Positions 19,389 to 28,580 of a stretch of 64,000 nt of DNA are shown piece by piece (position 1 is the stretch's first letter; the number at the start of each line of letters is the position of its first letter). The notes beneath the pieces were generated by a model that was not told where the DNA came from, made no database searches, and saw only the letters and a list, made by a program, of their open reading frames with translations. The stretch is taken from the NCBI RefSeq assembly GCF_001640025.1, contig NC_031672.1:1798001-1862000 (forward strand), read 5' to 3'. Both the position numbers and the translations under genes were made by a program. The stretch is from Sugiyamaella lignohabitans. Its lineage: Eukaryota; Ascomycota; Dipodascomycetes; Dipodascales; Trichomonascaceae.

Positions 19389-21566
19389 CTATTGGGGACA
19401 AGCAAGGTTCTCTATTCGAAGCACGCCTGAACTGAGTCCCGCGACGTACCAGGAGCCAGCGATTTGGTTCTGATTCCACTCTACACTTGAAACAACTGCT
19501 GTTCGAGGATATATGAACTGTCGCTCGATGGCAGGTGCTTTGGGGAGATCTTTTGCCTGGAGAATGTCCACGAACTTGCATGTATCAGGGAACTTTTCTG
19601 GAGCATCGAATTCCCAGAGTATGGTCTCTTTATAAATAGCGTTCGTCTGACGTTTGCTTACTGTCGACCGCCGAATGGCATTACCGATATGTAGCGTGCC
19701 ATCAGCACCTCCAGAGATGATCATGGGATGCAAATAGGAGCCAGACACACTGGATACCGACGCTTCGTGCCTAGTAATGTTCGTGGCTCCTTGAAGAATG
19801 TTTAATCTCCGTATGGGCGTGATTTTGGTGGTGAAAGTGTCCTCCAGTGACACAAACGAACTAAGTTGAGCGCAGTAGGAAGCACACGTGGTGTATCCTT
19901 TGAATCGGGTGGAAATCGTTCTACTTCGCTGAATGTCCCGGACATCTACTAACCTCGTGAATCCGTCTGCAGAAGATGTGAATACTAGGTTCTCATAGAA
20001 CGGAAAACACGTAACTATCAGATTGATGAACGAGTCGTGCACTGGAATATAGAATGATGGGTAGATGCCGTCTATGGAAGTATCACTCACATCAAATTCG
20101 GCTATGAACCCATCCGCTGTGCCCAATACTATTGTATTCAGAGTTCGCCATGCTATACAAGTGATTTTCGAGTCTAGTGAGTACTCACGAAGAAACTTGT
20201 CTACTTTCACATACAGTGGTTCCCGACTCTTAGAGCCAGATGGTCCTGAAGGCGGCGCGTTTACTTTAACATCCAATAAACGGGCTTTACCATCTTGGAA
20301 ACCTGCTGCCAGAACTCCAATATGGGTGATATTATTTGCTACTCCTTTTCCCTTCGTCTTGGATGTTTTATTTGTCTTCGTTTGAGCCAATTCAGTGTCA
20401 GGTGCAGAGGGAGATGGACCCAGGGGTCTCCAAGCAAGTTTGGTGATCGGACCCGATTCGGTTGCAAACACTGCTACAAGTTGGAAATAGTCTTCTGGAG
20501 AAGTACTTCCGTCTGGGATGTTGGTATTCAAGCGATATACTTGAATTGAAGTTGGTGATGGCTGGGTTGCAAACGCTGAGATTTGTGGATAGATGGATGT
20601 GGCCTCGCCTGAGCTATTCTCAGGCAAAGTGGCCACTGCTAGATATTGGTATTCACCATCAAATCCAGGTGCCCAAGAAGATGCACATATAAACGAACCG
20701 GCATTTGCTATAATACCAGCTTGGGGGTGTGATTTGTGAATGAAAGTTGGTTCGAAACATGGTAATTGAACTGGTACATCGCACGCCTTATCTGTGAATA
20801 TTTTCATAGTTTTCAAGCTACCAGGCACATAACTTGCCATTTCCTGGGAATTTATGTGAATAAGCACTTGCTTCTCTGATACTTCTTCTTCAGTAAACAG
20901 ATAAACATCGTCCTCTGGCTCTGAATCACTATCAGTTGAGGTTTCAACATTTCCAACACCAGCGTTGATATATTTTTGATGCAATCGTGTCACTCTTTTG
21001 GGGACTTCAAACAACTCCGGTTCAGGAATAAATGGCCGCATTCCCCATTTAATTCTCTGGTTAATCCCATATACAAAAGCTGAATCATTATTGCCATAAA
21101 AGAGCTGAAATCGCTCTTTTAAACTCTCTGCGCGAACCCCCGGGGCTTTCGACGGTCGCAGAGCCACAGGTTTTGGCATTTTATTTGATTTCAGAGCATT
21201 CCGATTGCCATTGACATATGTACCATTCTCGAGGTATGTGTCTTCATCTTCCGATCTCGGCTTACTCTTCTTCGTCTTGGCCTTAGTGGTAGTTCTTATA
21301 ATATCTACGTCATCAAGATCCTCTTCAGCTTCTCCATTATGATCATCATCTTCTTCATCTTCGGCTGCGAGATCTATTTCTTCGTCGTCATCCTCTTCAG
21401 CATTCTCGTCATTCTTGTCATCGAGTTCAAACTCGTCCGACTCGGACTCTACTTCATGTCTCTTTTGTTTTCCGGCCAATTCATCATCAGATATCCCATC
21501 AATATCGCCAATCTTCGAATAGTCGATCTGCTTTTTGGTTCGTCGCGAGCTCCTTCGAGTCGACAT
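19389..21566 (-). CDS. TFC6: TFIIIC subunit Tfc6-like WD-repeat protein
   Basis: TFIIIC binds the A and B boxes of tRNA genes and recruits TFIIIB. The 725-residue protein begins MSTRRSSRRTKKQIDYSKIG, then a long acidic region (about residues 30-85) and basic patches. After about residue 140, motifs such as IKWGMRPFIPEPELFEVPKR and later beta-propeller repeats (VLAAGFQDGKARLLDV, GTADGFIAEFD, FTSSADGFTRLVDVRD, SGGADGTLHIGNAIRR) match the Tfc6/Sfc6/GTF3C2 family. S. cerevisiae Tfc6 has 672 residues. Start is ATG at 21566, stop TAG at 19389. A tRNA gene, a TFIIIC target, lies 190 bp beyond its 3' end. Confidence 0.8.
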   Translation of the reverse strand: MSTRRSSRRTKKQIDYSKIGDIDGISDDELAGKQKRHEVESESDEFELDDKNDENAEEDDDEEIDLAAEDEEDDDHNGEAEEDLDDVDIIRTTTKAKTKKSKPRSEDEDTYLENGTYVNGNRNALKSNKMPKPVALRPSKAPGVRAESLKERFQLFYGNNDSAFVYGINQRIKWGMRPFIPEPELFEVPKRVTRLHQKYINAGVGNVETSTDSDSEPEDDVYLFTEEEVSEKQVLIHINSQEMASYVPGSLKTMKIFTDKACDVPVQLPCFEPTFIHKSHPQAGIIANAGSFICASSWAPGFDGEYQYLAVATLPENSSGEATSIYPQISAFATQPSPTSIQVYRLNTNIPDGSTSPEDYFQLVAVFATESGPITKLAWRPLGPSPSAPDTELAQTKTNKTSKTKGKGVANNITHIGVLAAGFQDGKARLLDVKVNAPPSGPSGSKSREPLYVKVDKFLREYSLDSKITCIAWRTLNTIVLGTADGFIAEFDVSDTSIDGIYPSFYIPVHDSFINLIVTCFPFYENLVFTSSADGFTRLVDVRDIQRSRTISTRFKGYTTCASYCAQLSSFVSLEDTFTTKITPIRRLNILQGATNITRHEASVSSVSGSYLHPMIISGGADGTLHIGNAIRRSTVSKRQTNAIYKETILWEFDAPEKFPDTCKFVDILQAKDLPKAPAIERQFIYPRTAVVSSVEWNQNQIAGSWYVAGLSSGVLRIENLACPQ

Positions 21567-22057
21567 TGCTTTTAATGAACTGACAATTCGATACTTGTTG
21601 CCGTTAATTTATTTATTTTCATGTACCTTATTTGGCGCGTCTGGTTTCCTACTGTACCTTATCGCATTAGATTAGGGCAGGGGTTGTTTTGAACCCTGCG
21701 TGCTCATTGTAGATTATTTCCCAGTCATTAGGTCATTTAAGGATTGAATTAAATTCGGGATGGAGTCCAGTATATTTTATCTGTTGGATTCACTTGATAG
21801 TACTATAATACATTAGCAGTTACAAAAATAACCCATGAATGTCAGGCTTGTAATTTCTGGTCGAGAAGTGCCCATGAACCCAATCGAAGTCAACGCAAAA
21901 CATTTTTTTACGAAGAGATTGAAATTTAAACTGAGTTACAGCTAGCTAGATAGTAGTGTGGTCAATTTGTCTCTTGATGGTCAATAAATACCTTTGATAA
22001 AAGAAATCGAGGACAGCGACACAAAAGCATGCTGATTCCACAATATGGTACTCGTTA
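21567..22057. other. Intergenic region between TFC6 promoter and UBA4 3' end
   Basis: No gene or repeat is seen in these 491 AT-rich bases. Confidence 0.4.
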
Positions 22058-23529
22058 TCAATAGCGAGGAAAATCTGTGTCGATTTGCAGACTCCAAGAG
22101 TTGAGGCCGCCAATAATGTCTTTCACATCCTTCACATTATACTTCTTCTTGATGAGCTCTACTCCACCCTGCGAATCATTGCCATACCGACATACCACAT
22201 ATACAGGTTCCTTGATATCAGAATCAGTGAGATCAACAGTTCCAGCCTTGAGCTCCAAGTATGGAGCGTCTAAACAGCGTTAGTATCCCAGTACCACGAC
22301 CCGACGTTTCGACTCGAGCGCAGCGAGAGGAGCAGTGGGGTCTGGGGCGAAGCCCCAGCCGCCGGAGGCAGCATCACCAACTTACTAATCGATCCCGGTA
22401 ACGAACAGATATCAAATTGAGACGATTCACGGACGTCTATCAGAGTGTGTGGCATGTCCCGTTCTTTTGAATATGTCTCGACAGTCACTCTCTCTTCTGG
22501 TTTCAGATACACCTGACTGGCTCGACCACAGAACTCTTCGTAAGAGTACTCGCCAAACTCTATTCCCTGCCGAGTTATCGAGGGATTCGATCCACAAACC
22601 GCACAAGTGTCCTTTTTGCCTCTCATCCTGATATATCTCCACTGAGGAGCCGAGTAAGCGCTGAACAGCGTCATCGAGGGAGTGTATTTGCTGAACTCGT
22701 ACGCACCAGTTATCACCTTAATAGCTTCAATAGACTGTAAAACGCCCATAATTCCCACCACAGGGCCCAAAATTCCACCATCGCCACAAGACAAGACGCT
22801 ATCTGGAGGAGGTGGGATGGGAAACAGGCATCGGTAGCATGGTCCTGACAGGTAGTTCAAAACCAGCAGCTGACCCTCGGTCTTCAGAGCAGATGCTGAA
22901 ACTAATGGGATATTCAGCAGAACTGCAGTGTCGTTAATAAGATACCGGGTCGAAGGTGTATCAGTACAATCCAAAACAAGATCATACCCCGTGAAAATGT
23001 CAAACGCATTATCTCCAGTCAACCGAGTTTTATATGTAACAGTGTTTACTTTAGGATTCAGGTCCCGAATAAATTTCGCAGCCGAATGGCATTTCGGCCA
23101 GTCGACTCGTGGTGTGTTGTGAATAATCTGTCTTTGTAAATTTGACGACTCGACAGTATCATCGTCCACGATACCGATGGTGCCAACACCAGCTCCTGCT
23201 AAATAAGCCAGTGCAGAACTTCCCAGACCACCAGCGCCAACTACTAGGATTTTGGCTTTTTTGAGTCGCAGCTGTCCTCTGAGTCCTATTTCTGGTACTA
23301 TCAGCTGTCGTCCATAGCGTAAATACTCGTCCAACTCCAGTTTTGTGTTATCAACATCGCCAGACCCCCTGGATCCACTCTCAGACCTATTCTCTGTGAT
23401 CTCAGAAAATCCTATTGTATCAGCCTTATCATCGCCAAAATTCTGCCTCTTTAAACTGGCATTCTCTATCCGCAGTCTCTCGACCTCTTTCCGCAGCTCT
23501 TCCAACTCCCGATCGCTATCGGAAGCCAT
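22058..23529 (-). CDS. UBA4: Ubiquitin-like protein activator Uba4 (MOCS3 family)
   Basis: Uba4 adenylates and thiocarboxylates Urm1 for tRNA wobble-uridine thiolation and urmylation. Exon 1 is 23529-22386 and exon 2 is 22269-22058, giving 451 residues. The E1-like domain has the ATP loop GAGGLGSSALAYLAGAG, DDDTVESSNLQRQ, zinc-binding CYRC and CAVC pairs, and the catalytic cysteine in VLSCGDGG. The rhodanese domain is split by the intron: LPGSI in exon 1 continues as NAPYLELKAG in exon 2, which holds the active-site VCRYGNDSQ. The intron (116 bp) starts GTAAGT, ends ATACTAACGCTGTTTAG and contains GC palindrome 7. I chose the ATG at 23529; an in-frame GTG lies just upstream. Confidence 0.95.
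22310..22370 (-). repeat. GC palindrome 7 (single arm, inside the UBA4 intron)
   Basis: This intact 61-bp arm makes up over half of the 116-bp intron. Without it the intron would be 55 bp, close to the shortest intron in the window (59 bp in the LSD1-like gene). Confidence 0.95.
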
Positions 23530-23664
23530 ATTCACCGTCTTTCAACCGTTTACAACTGCTGACAAAAGATTCAAAGTGATCGGCACAAACTTTCTGGCTA
23601 TTATTCCACTGCCGTTTCCGGGAACTTACCCCTACCTGCATCAGGACTCAGGGTCCGGGGATTG

Positions 23665-23718
23665 TGCCTCCGGCGGCTGGGGCGCTGCCCCAGACCCCGT
23701 TGTGCTCGCTTCGCGAGC
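23665..23718 (+). repeat. GC palindrome 8 (single arm, third end type)
   Basis: The arm starts TGCCTCCGG and ends in the perfect hairpin GCTCGC-TTC-GCGAGC, an end type shared only with palindrome 21. The central hairpin loop differs (GGGGC-GCT-GCCCC) but its stem is intact. It lies 136 bp upstream of the UBA4 start. Confidence 0.92.
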
Positions 23719-24407
23719 GTCTAAATGATGATATGGTCCAGATGTCAGGGGATTTTTTTTACACCTGTGCGGTACTTTTCGCTCGGGTTGATTAGCCGGC
23801 ATCGTTATGGAACGGGTAATGTGTTCTAGAGCATACTTAATTAATTAACTATAATGTCATGTTTCTGCATGATTTTACCCTGAATAGTTAAAACTTTTTT
23901 GGCCATTGAGTTAGCATGTGACAGGCTATTGTAAAGTATACATTTGTCCAACATTCCCATATGCATTCTGGTAGTCTAGGCTTTGGAACATTCTGTCTAC
24001 CCCACGAAAATGAAAGCGGGTTCTGACATATGCAGGCGAGCCAATATTGACATCAGGCTTTTTAGGTCCCAGTTGAAGAAAATTAGGCCTTCACTGCGAG
24101 CAGTAACGTGGGATAATACCGATGTTCGGGTGGGGTGAGCAGATGCCAATGCATGTTCTTTCTGCAAGTCGACTGTTAGTAAAAAATTCAAAAATGCTTC
24201 AATCTATAAATCTGGTTTATCGACTGTCGTTCTATCCATATATATACCATTTAACATCTTCTTGGTTAAACTATAATTATATTATCATCCGACATCTGAT
24301 AATATGGTACACAATTTGTATTTAGATTATAGTGTATTATAGACATCTATGCATATGCCGATCATGTTTTAAAGATAGCTAGTCAACCGTCAGATCCCCG
24401 CATTTAC

Positions 24408-24428
24408 CCCCACCTGAACATGGTGGGG
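24408..24428. promoter_or_regulatory. Inverted CCCCACC/GGTGGGG site upstream of GH30
   Basis: A perfect 7-bp inverted repeat (CCCCACC, 7-bp spacer, GGTGGGG) lies 810 bp upstream of the GH30 start. Each half matches the core of Mig1/CreA-type glucose repressor sites (SYGGGG). The regulator is an inference. Confidence 0.4.
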
Positions 24429-24731
24429 AATGGAATCCCCAATATCAGCTTCAGATTCTCAGGCACGGCATCGCATGCTGAACAATTGAGATATTGATCC
24501 AATTTAACCGGGGATTCTTGCTTCCCAGCGAAAGAACCAATTAAGCACGAACATGGGGTACATAGCAATGCGTCAAAAATTCACATACATCAGACACTCA
24601 CGCAGCTACTTCCTACTTCACCAGACTCAATTCTAGTCTCAATTCTGGTCTCATTCTGGTTTTAGTTTCTCTCTACCATCCCTAAAAACCGCAAACCAAC
24701 CACAACCACACACTCCCGGGACCCCAATGCC

Positions 24732-24792
24732 CGACTCGAGCGAAGCGAGAGGAGCTACGGGGTCTGGGGCAGAGCCCCAGCCGCCGGAGGCA
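24732..24792 (-). repeat. GC palindrome 9 (single arm)
   Basis: This intact 61-bp reverse arm, CGACTCGAG to GGAGGCA, lies in the GH30 upstream region. Confidence 0.95.
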
Positions 24793-25129
24793 GGCCCCAC
24801 CACGCCCTATAAACCCCGGGTAAGGGCAGCTGCAAGGTCCAGGAGATCCCTGGCGATCGCAGCCGGTTTGGGGAGGACGCAGAATTTGCTTATTTAACCG
24901 GTCGGGTATGGGGTTCGATGGTTGGTGAAGTGGGCCGGGATACGGGAAGTCCAGGAGCCGATAGATATCAAATATTATCCAAATATGGGGGACGGACGGG
25001 GGAGGGGATGTTAATGATCAACGGATCAGCCGGTCATTTCAGCCGATTGACTGGAGAACGGTCCAACGTTGGATGGATTGTCCATGTTTACTACCCCACG
25101 GTTCGGAAGATCTCCTTCGAGACTGATTG

Positions 25130-25137
25130 TATATAAA
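25130..25137 (+). promoter_or_regulatory. TATA box of the GH30 gene
   Basis: TATATAAA lies 101 bp upstream of the ATG at 25238 and is followed by TTTTCTTCTTTG-type pyrimidine sequence, the usual yeast arrangement. Confidence 0.7.
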
Positions 25138-25237
25138 GTGAGCCATGTTTCTGATACGGATTTGTACTTGTTTTCTTCTTTGTTCTATAGCAGTTTCTCT
25201 AGTTTTTCTTGAGTATCTACATCGATCAAAGTAGAAA

Positions 25238-26650
25238 ATGAAGCTGTCTTTGACTTTCTTGACTTTGCTGTCTACAGCATTGGCATCTGCCCCGGCCCCA
25301 GTGGCAGTAGACATCAACCTCGCTCAAACCTACCAGGAAATCGATGGTTTCGGATTCTCTGAGGCTTTCCAGCGTGCCAATGATCTCTATCATATGCCAG
25401 AAGCTGGTAGACGCAAGGCTTTGGATTTACTCTTCCATCCTACCAAGGGTGCTGGTTTCTCCATTATCAGAAATGGTATTGGATCGTCTCCCAACTCGTC
25501 CAGTAACTGGATGAACTCAATTGAACCTGTTAGTCCTGGTGGTCCTAACAGTCCTCCTCACTATGTGTGGGATCGTAATGACAGTAGTCAATTCTGGTTT
25601 GCTCAACAGGCAGTATCGTATGGAGTCAAGACCATCTATGCCGATGCCTGGAGTGCTCCTGGTTTCATGAAGACAAACGACAATGAAAATTACGGAGGAT
25701 ATTTGTGTGGTGTTAGAGACACCAACTGTGCCAGCGGTGATTGGAGACAAGCTTATGCCAATTACCTTGTGCAATACATTAAATTCTACAAGGAGTCAGG
25801 TATTGATATCACTCATGTGGGATTCCTTAATGAACCCGAATACAACCCCGGTGGATACGCTGGTATGTTGAGTTCCGGTTTCCAAGCAGCAGACTTCATT
25901 AAGGTTCTCTACCCAACTATCCAACGTGCCGGATTGTCTACTCAAGTCAAGATCGCCTGTTGCGATTCTGAAGGTTGGGACAACCAAGTCAACATGACTG
26001 CCGAGATCCAACAAGAAAATGTTGAGGATCTTCTTGGAATAATCACATCTCACTCGTACACGAGCTGGCCCACTTACCCCATCAACACTAAGAAGAACGT
26101 CTGGATTACTGAGAGCGCCGACCTCAACGGTCTGTTTGCTGCTCCCTGGTACAATAACAGCGACGCGGCCGAGGGTCTTACCTGGGCTCAGAATTTGCAC
26201 ACTGCTATTGTTGACGGTCACGTCAGTGCTTACCTTTACTGGGAAGGTGTTGAGGTTGCCAGTTCGTCGTCTTCTCACTTCATCAATGTTGCCAACGGCC
26301 AGCCCGTCACCTCTAGCATTTACTGGGCCCTGGCTCAATTCAGTCGTTTCATCCGACCCGGTGCTGTCAGAGTAGGAACCTCGAGCGGATCCTCGTCACT
26401 CAGCACCAGTGCCTACCAGAACAAGGATGGCTCTCTCAGTGTCCAAATCGTCAACAACGGAGCCGCCACGCCCATCCAGCTCCAAGTCAGCTCCAGATTC
26501 GGAAAGAACAACCTCGGCCTCAACTTCAAGGCCTACGTCACAGACAACTCGCAAAACATTGCTCCTCTCGCTATCAAAAGAAACTTTGACGGCACTCTCA
26601 CCGTCAACGTCCCCGACCACTCCCTGGTCACCGTCACTGACCTGTGTTAA
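25238..26650 (+). CDS. Secreted glycoside hydrolase family 30 enzyme
   Basis: The 470-residue protein has a clear signal peptide (MKLSLTFLTLLSTALASA, cut near residue 17-18). It shows a GH30 (beta/alpha)8 fold: EIDGFGFSEAFQRA near the start, the acid/base Glu at residue 199 (GFLNEPEYN), the nucleophile Glu at 292 (VWITESADL), and a C-terminal beta-sandwich. The sequence looks closest to fungal GH30 xylanase/glucuronoxylanase types (subfamily 7) rather than glucosylceramidases; substrate is inferred. It has several N-X-S/T sites and ends in VTVTDLC. There is no intron, and the TATA box and long upstream region suggest regulated expression. Such an enzyme would degrade plant or fungal wall polysaccharide outside the cell. 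Confidence 0.88.
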   Translation: MKLSLTFLTLLSTALASAPAPVAVDINLAQTYQEIDGFGFSEAFQRANDLYHMPEAGRRKALDLLFHPTKGAGFSIIRNGIGSSPNSSSNWMNSIEPVSPGGPNSPPHYVWDRNDSSQFWFAQQAVSYGVKTIYADAWSAPGFMKTNDNENYGGYLCGVRDTNCASGDWRQAYANYLVQYIKFYKESGIDITHVGFLNEPEYNPGGYAGMLSSGFQAADFIKVLYPTIQRAGLSTQVKIACCDSEGWDNQVNMTAEIQQENVEDLLGIITSHSYTSWPTYPINTKKNVWITESADLNGLFAAPWYNNSDAAEGLTWAQNLHTAIVDGHVSAYLYWEGVEVASSSSSHFINVANGQPVTSSIYWALAQFSRFIRPGAVRVGTSSGSSSLSTSAYQNKDGSLSVQIVNNGAATPIQLQVSSRFGKNNLGLNFKAYVTDNSQNIAPLAIKRNFDGTLTVNVPDHSLVTVTDLC

Positions 26651-26695
26651 ACAATTCACTACTTATGAATATATTTCTTTACGCTCAACTCCACC

Positions 26696-26874
26696 TGCCT
26701 CCGGCGGCTGGGGCTTCGCCCCAGACCCCGTTGCTCCTCTCGCTTCGCTCGAGTCGGGCGTGGGGATTCCCCACTGGCTGCTTTCTCTCAAAATAGACCC
26801 CCATCCCGACGCCCGACTCGAGCGAAGCGAGAGGAGCAGCGGGGTCTGGGGCGCAGCCCCAGCCGCTGGAGGCA
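26696..26874. repeat. GC palindrome 10 (paired arms, 179 bp)
   Basis: The forward arm is 26696-26756 and the reverse arm 26814-26874. Inner flanks GGGCGT and ACGCCC extend the palindrome. It lies between convergent GH30 (45 bp from stop) and the p24 gene (31 bp from stop). Confidence 0.95.
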
Positions 26875-26905
26875 CATGGCACGTTCACAACGGATATATT
26901 AAACA

Positions 26906-28006
26906 CTAAACTAATTTTTGTTTCATGAAGAAACCACGGAGGTGGTTCAGTTGCCAGGCACAGGTGATGCCGAGGACAAACAGTTGGATGAACGTCCAGC
27001 GCACCACACGGGCATTAGTCGACTCACTCTGGTCTCTAAAACTGGCCTCGCGGTCTCTCATGAGCGACTGTTCACGGCGGACAAGAACGAGTTTCTGGTT
27101 CAAGTTACGAACACGCTCGGCCAGGCTGCTGATCTTGTGCTCGTTTCTGCTGTCGAAAGTCTGGCCCTCGCCAACAGCGAAATCAATGTCCATCTTCACC
27201 TTCTTCTGGTGGTACCACGATCCCGATAGGGCTCGGTAGCAGATTCGGTGCTCGCCGCTGTCGGCAGCAGTGAAAATGAAGTCTCCTTGGGCATTCAGTT
27301 TCTGGAACAGCACTCGGTGGTCGTTATCAAATGTCTCCTACAGACTGTGTTAGTACTGGGATGGGGGAACATGCCTCCGGCGGCTGGGGCTCTGCCCCAG
27401 ACCCCGTGGCTCCTCTCGCTTCGCTCGAGTCGGTAACGTCGGTGTCTCGGTGTCTCCAGAGGTTTTTAAACCTATTTTTCCGGATTGTAGGACTGGGAAA
27501 GCACTGGCTGGAGCGAACGTGAGAAGAACTAAGTGGTCTGGGTCTTGGTCTGACCGCAAGAGAGGGTGTAGGTTCAACATACTTCAATAGAGATTTGAAT
27601 GGCAAGAGAGTCGGATCTGACCCAGTTGTTGGTAGCTTCTTCTAATTCCCATGCACTGTGTTTAGCTGTTCACTGTTAGTCAACTGTAAAATGTGGGATG
27701 TGTTTTTTAAATCAATAGATTCTAAATTCTGGATATGAATTGTCATGAACTTAGTACCACTGAATGGCCCATGGCCGCGACAGAGTCCACATTTTTGATC
27801 CAGAGATAGAATAAAATCATTGGAATACGATTGGGTACCTGAAACCGTATGTCTGTCGTTTACTCACCTGCTAGAATCGTGGTTTGCTGTAAATCCTGGT
27901 AGAAACACTTTTGCTTGTCACCGTCTCCCAGGTAGAAATGCAGGGCCGAGACATGGCTCATGAGAACCGCCAGGAGCGCAATGAACCCAATTTTGTTCAC
28001 AAACAT
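26906..28006 (-). CDS. ERP1: p24 family cargo receptor, Erp1-like
   Basis: p24 proteins cycle between ER and Golgi in COPII/COPI vesicles and select cargo. Exons are 28006-27868, 27665-27583 and 27337-26906, giving 217 residues. Introns start GTGAGT and GTATGT, with branch sites GACTAACAG and TACTAACACAG. The protein has a signal peptide (MFVNKIGFIALLAVLMSHVSA), a GOLD domain (LHFYLGDGDKQKCFYQDL to GEHRICY), a coiled coil, one membrane span (FIQLFVLGITCAWQ) and a short tail FFMKQKLV with the di-aromatic COPII and basic sorting signals. The phrase ETFDNDHRVLFQKL fits the alpha (Erp1/5/6) subfamily. Intron 2 (245 bp) contains GC palindrome 11. Confidence 0.9.
27372..27432 (+). repeat. GC palindrome 11 (single arm, inside ERP1 intron 2)
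   Basis: This intact 61-bp arm lies in the intron antisense to the host gene, on the opposite orientation from the UBA4 case. Confidence 0.95.
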
Positions 28007-28364
28007 TCTGTTTTGATATATTTTTCTGGTGCCAAACCTGTTTCCTCGATATCTGGTTCTTATGAGGTCTTTTTCTACACCTTTGGCTCAGCAGATCTCG
28101 TTTGGCGCGTATGAAATGTACAAGTGTTCGGTGGGATCTGGAGATGCAGAAAACGCGAGGTGTTCATTTTTCACGCTATCGCCAGTTGCCGAAGCGCGTA
28201 GCCGTGTAACTACCTACCGCAAGTATGCTCTAAACGGGGTTTACAACGTATTTCTGATTAGTGTTCCCGGAAATAATGCTTTTACCGGGCGATGATTTTC
28301 GACCGAGAGGGAATGAGAAGTGTTGATCCTGTTCTCAGGGGTGGTTCATCCCCGGGTCGGGTCC
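28007..28364. other. Intergenic region upstream of ERP1
   Basis: Promoter region of the p24 gene. No gene is seen. Confidence 0.4.
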
Positions 28365-28502
28365 TGCCTCCGGCGGCTGGGGCTCTGCCCCAGACCCCGT
28401 TGCTCCTCTCGCTGTGCTCGAGTCGTTGCATGGGGACCCCTCGTTATCTCCTGCGAAGCAGGAGCTACGGGGTCTGGGGCGGAGCCCCAGCCGCCGGAGG
28501 CA
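28365..28502. repeat. GC palindrome 12 (complete, 138 bp)
   Basis: The left arm ends in the GAGTCG type and the right arm in the GCGAAGCAGGAG type. The flanks add CGGGTC on the left and GACCCG on the right, extending the palindrome after one unpaired base on each side. It lies 78 bp from the NSA1 stop. Confidence 0.95.
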
Positions 28503-28580
28503 TGACCCGAGCCTGTAAGAGTCCAGTCTATGAAACAAAAGAATTACAGAATCCAGAATTTAAAGTGTATCCGAGTTGAT

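Larger units (their letters stand above)
23530..25237. other. Long intergenic region between divergent UBA4 and GH30 genes
   Basis: No gene is seen in these 1,700 bases. It holds GC palindromes 8 and 9, an inverted CCCCACC/GGTGGGG site and the GH30 TATA box, listed separately. The long upstream region suits a regulated GH30 gene. Confidence 0.5.
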
